A stretch of 64,000 nucleotides of DNA, taken from an uncultured Alphaproteobacteria bacterium (lineage in GTDB: Bacteria > Pseudomonadota > Alphaproteobacteria > HIMB59 > GCA-002718135). Positions 62,212 through 64,000 of this stretch are shown here, one piece after another. The first letter of the stretch is position 1. The number at the start of each line of letters is the position of its first letter. The DNA is taken from assembly GCA_902620425.1 (NCBI GenBank), contig CACNHX010000006.1, forward strand, positions 1 to 64,000, in the 5' to 3' direction. Made by a program: the position numbers and the translations under genes. Below the pieces are notes generated by a model, which saw only the letters and a list, made by a program, of their open reading frames with translations, did not search any database and was not told where the DNA came from.

Positions 62212-62896
62212 ATTTATTGGAGAGATATTCATCTCTTTCTGCAAGCCATTCATTTGCAAATTCAACGTCCTGCCATTCAGAAAACCATGGTCCTCCTCTA
62301 GTATAATGAACTGCGTAAGGTTTATCGTTATTGTGGCCTGACGTCCACCCTTCTAACCAATTCCATCTTTCGTCTAAAGATCCAATTTCATCATCTTGAC
62401 ACCATTTAAATTGATGAAGGTATGCACCTGTCTCGTTATTAACTTTTTCAACAGTTAATTGTTTGGTGCTAGGATGAGAGCAGTTATATAAAATAAAACT
62501 AGACCAATTTTTTCTTGGATAAATTGTTTGTTTCTGTCCATCCATTTTGTGTTTCTCTTTGGGTGTATAGTCATGCTTAACACAATAAACGGCTTTATTT
62601 TCATCAAGATTTTTAAATAAATTGGAGACATCGCCTAAAAAAATAAAATCACAGTCACAGAAAACTGCCCAACCTTCATAATTTGTGAGTTTTGGAACTA
62701 AAAACCTAGAATAAGTAAATTGTGTAGATGCTAAAGGATCAATGCTTCTGGTGTATAAGTTTTTAGCAATAAGCTCATCGAGTTTTAAAGACATAACTTT
62801 TACATCAGCATTGGTACGTTTTAGTAGTGAATACTTACAAACTCTGTAAGCAATATCCTCTTTAGAATCATATCCTATAAAAAAATTTAATTTCAT
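62201..62896 (-). CDS. Glycosyltransferase, GT8/GT-A-like
   Basis: MKLNFFIGYDSKEDIAYRVCKYSLLKRT; WAVFCDCDFIFLGDVSNLF (DxD); HYTRGGPWFSEWQDVEFANEW. Confidence 0.75.
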   Translation of the reverse strand: MKLNFFIGYDSKEDIAYRVCKYSLLKRTNADVKVMSLKLDELIAKNLYTRSIDPLASTQFTYSRFLVPKLTNYEGWAVFCDCDFIFLGDVSNLFKNLDENKAVYCVKHDYTPKEKHKMDGQKQTIYPRKNWSSFILYNCSHPSTKQLTVEKVNNETGAYLHQFKWCQDDEIGSLDERWNWLEGWTSGHNNDKPYAVHYTRGGPWFSEWQDVEFANEWLAERDEYLSNKFKS

Positions 62897-62897
62897 A

Positions 62898-64000
62898 TCA
62901 ATTGCTATTTTGTCTTATCATCATTGGAGACGACCAAACAAGAGAATTATAATTACCAGAGTTGGATAAAGAACTCCATTCTTCTTGTGACTGATTTGTA
63001 ATTCTACATATCCAACAATTTTCTAATTTAGCATTTTCAGCTCTCATTATCCAAGCATCACTTTTTTGCTTATCATTATTTTCTCCAAGTTCTATATCTG
63101 ACATAAAATAACAGATATCCCTAGAAGGAATAGAGCCAATCATTCCAATAATATTCTCTCTAGCGATATCCCATTTTAAATTTTTTATAGCAAAATAAAT
63201 TAAAAGTTTTTTGGATTCTTCTTCACCAGCATTATTTTTAATTATTTCATTTATAAATTTTATATCGGTAAGATCATTATCATTAAGTATTTTTATTATG
63301 ATAGCGCGAAGTAAAGAACTTGGATTTAAACTCCAATATTTTTTTATTAATTTTTTAAGTTTTCTTTTGTCATTTAAAGCAGCAGTAATTTCCAAATGAA
63401 GTTTTACATATGGAGGAAAGTTTTTTTTCATATCTACTGCTTTCAAAATATTTTTTAAAGAGTCCTTAATATCACTATCATATTTTATTTTAGCTATTTC
63501 ATAAAATCCTATTGATTTATTTTCATTTAAATCATTTTTAGTTATTATTTTATTTGAAAAAGCTTTATCTGATAATGAAATTATTTGATTCCAGTTTTTT
63601 GTTTTTGCTGCAATAAATATTAGTGTATCATAAAGTTTTTCAATATTAGGATTAATTGAAAACAATTTTTCTCCATATAAGAAAGCATGATGATAATCTT
63701 GATTTCTTAAATTTTGTTCCATTAAACCTCTATATCCAAGTGTTTCAGTTTTTTTTGATTTAATCATATCTTCATAGACATTGTTTAATTCTGGAAATTT
63801 TTTTTCTATCTTTAAAACTTCAGACTTTAATAACAGAGATAATGATGGTTCATCTTTAAGATAACTGACCATCTTTTTATGTGATTTTAGAGCTGTCTTA
63901 TTATCTTTGTTTGCAACAGCTATCATTGCATCAACAAAGTGTAAGTAACCTTTTTCAATTTTATTATATTTATTTTTTAGGAAATATTTACCGAGTGAAA
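62898..64000 (-). CDS. hemY: HemY-like TPR membrane protein, 5' end truncated by window edge
   Basis: Frame stays open upstream of the track start (63926): ...SLGKYFLKNKYNKIEKGYLHFVDAMIAVANKDNKTALKSHKKM, a HemY repeat pattern; TPR-like body; C-terminal W-x-C remnant. Confidence 0.75.
   Translation of the reverse strand, partial: SLGKYFLKNKYNKIEKGYLHFVDAMIAVANKDNKTALKSHKKMVSYLKDEPSLSLLLKSEVLKIEKKFPELNNVYEDMIKSKKTETLGYRGLMEQNLRNQDYHHAFLYGEKLFSINPNIEKLYDTLIFIAAKTKNWNQIISLSDKAFSNKIITKNDLNENKSIGFYEIAKIKYDSDIKDSLKNILKAVDMKKNFPPYVKLHLEITAALNDKRKLKKLIKKYWSLNPSSLLRAIIIKILNDNDLTDIKFINEIIKNNAGEEESKKLLIYFAIKNLKWDIARENIIGMIGSIPSRDICYFMSDIELGENNDKQKSDAWIMRAENAKLENCWICRITNQSQEEWSSLSNSGNYNSLVWSSPMMIRQNSN

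Overview
64 kb of a low-GC (AT-rich) alphaproteobacterial chromosome. Gene content and order (mdh-sdh, asd-leuBDC, rplS-trmD-rimM-rpsP-ffh, dapF-mtaB-ftsY, gcrA, rpoH/carD/fdxA, acnA-ccm, hemY) suggest a streamlined marine-type alphaproteobacterium; that assignment is inference from gene content. Nearly all DNA is tightly packed housekeeping genes with ATGA/TAATG overlaps. I saw no CRISPR array, transposase, integrase, phage module or rRNA. Features absent from the ORF track: a partial mdh at the left edge, hemY running off the right edge, a 34-aa ccmD, two conserved-looking small ORFs (46 aa and 40 aa), one tRNA-Arg(UCG), a candidate structured RNA between sdhC and a hydrolase gene, and several rho-independent terminators. 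I found no obvious new multi-gene defence or mobile system. The most interesting items are (i) the structured RNA-like element at 4361-4496 with an adjacent dyad/repeat cluster at the sdh promoter, (ii) a metallophosphoesterase that has lost its metal ligands, between rpoH and carD, (iii) acidic 57-bp-repeat tails on two ribosomal proteins of one operon, (iv) a (K5-6)AAP-repeat mini-protein with a structured leader and tandem terminators, and (v) tandem TPR-glycosyltransferase paralogs whose first start codon directly abuts a terminator.
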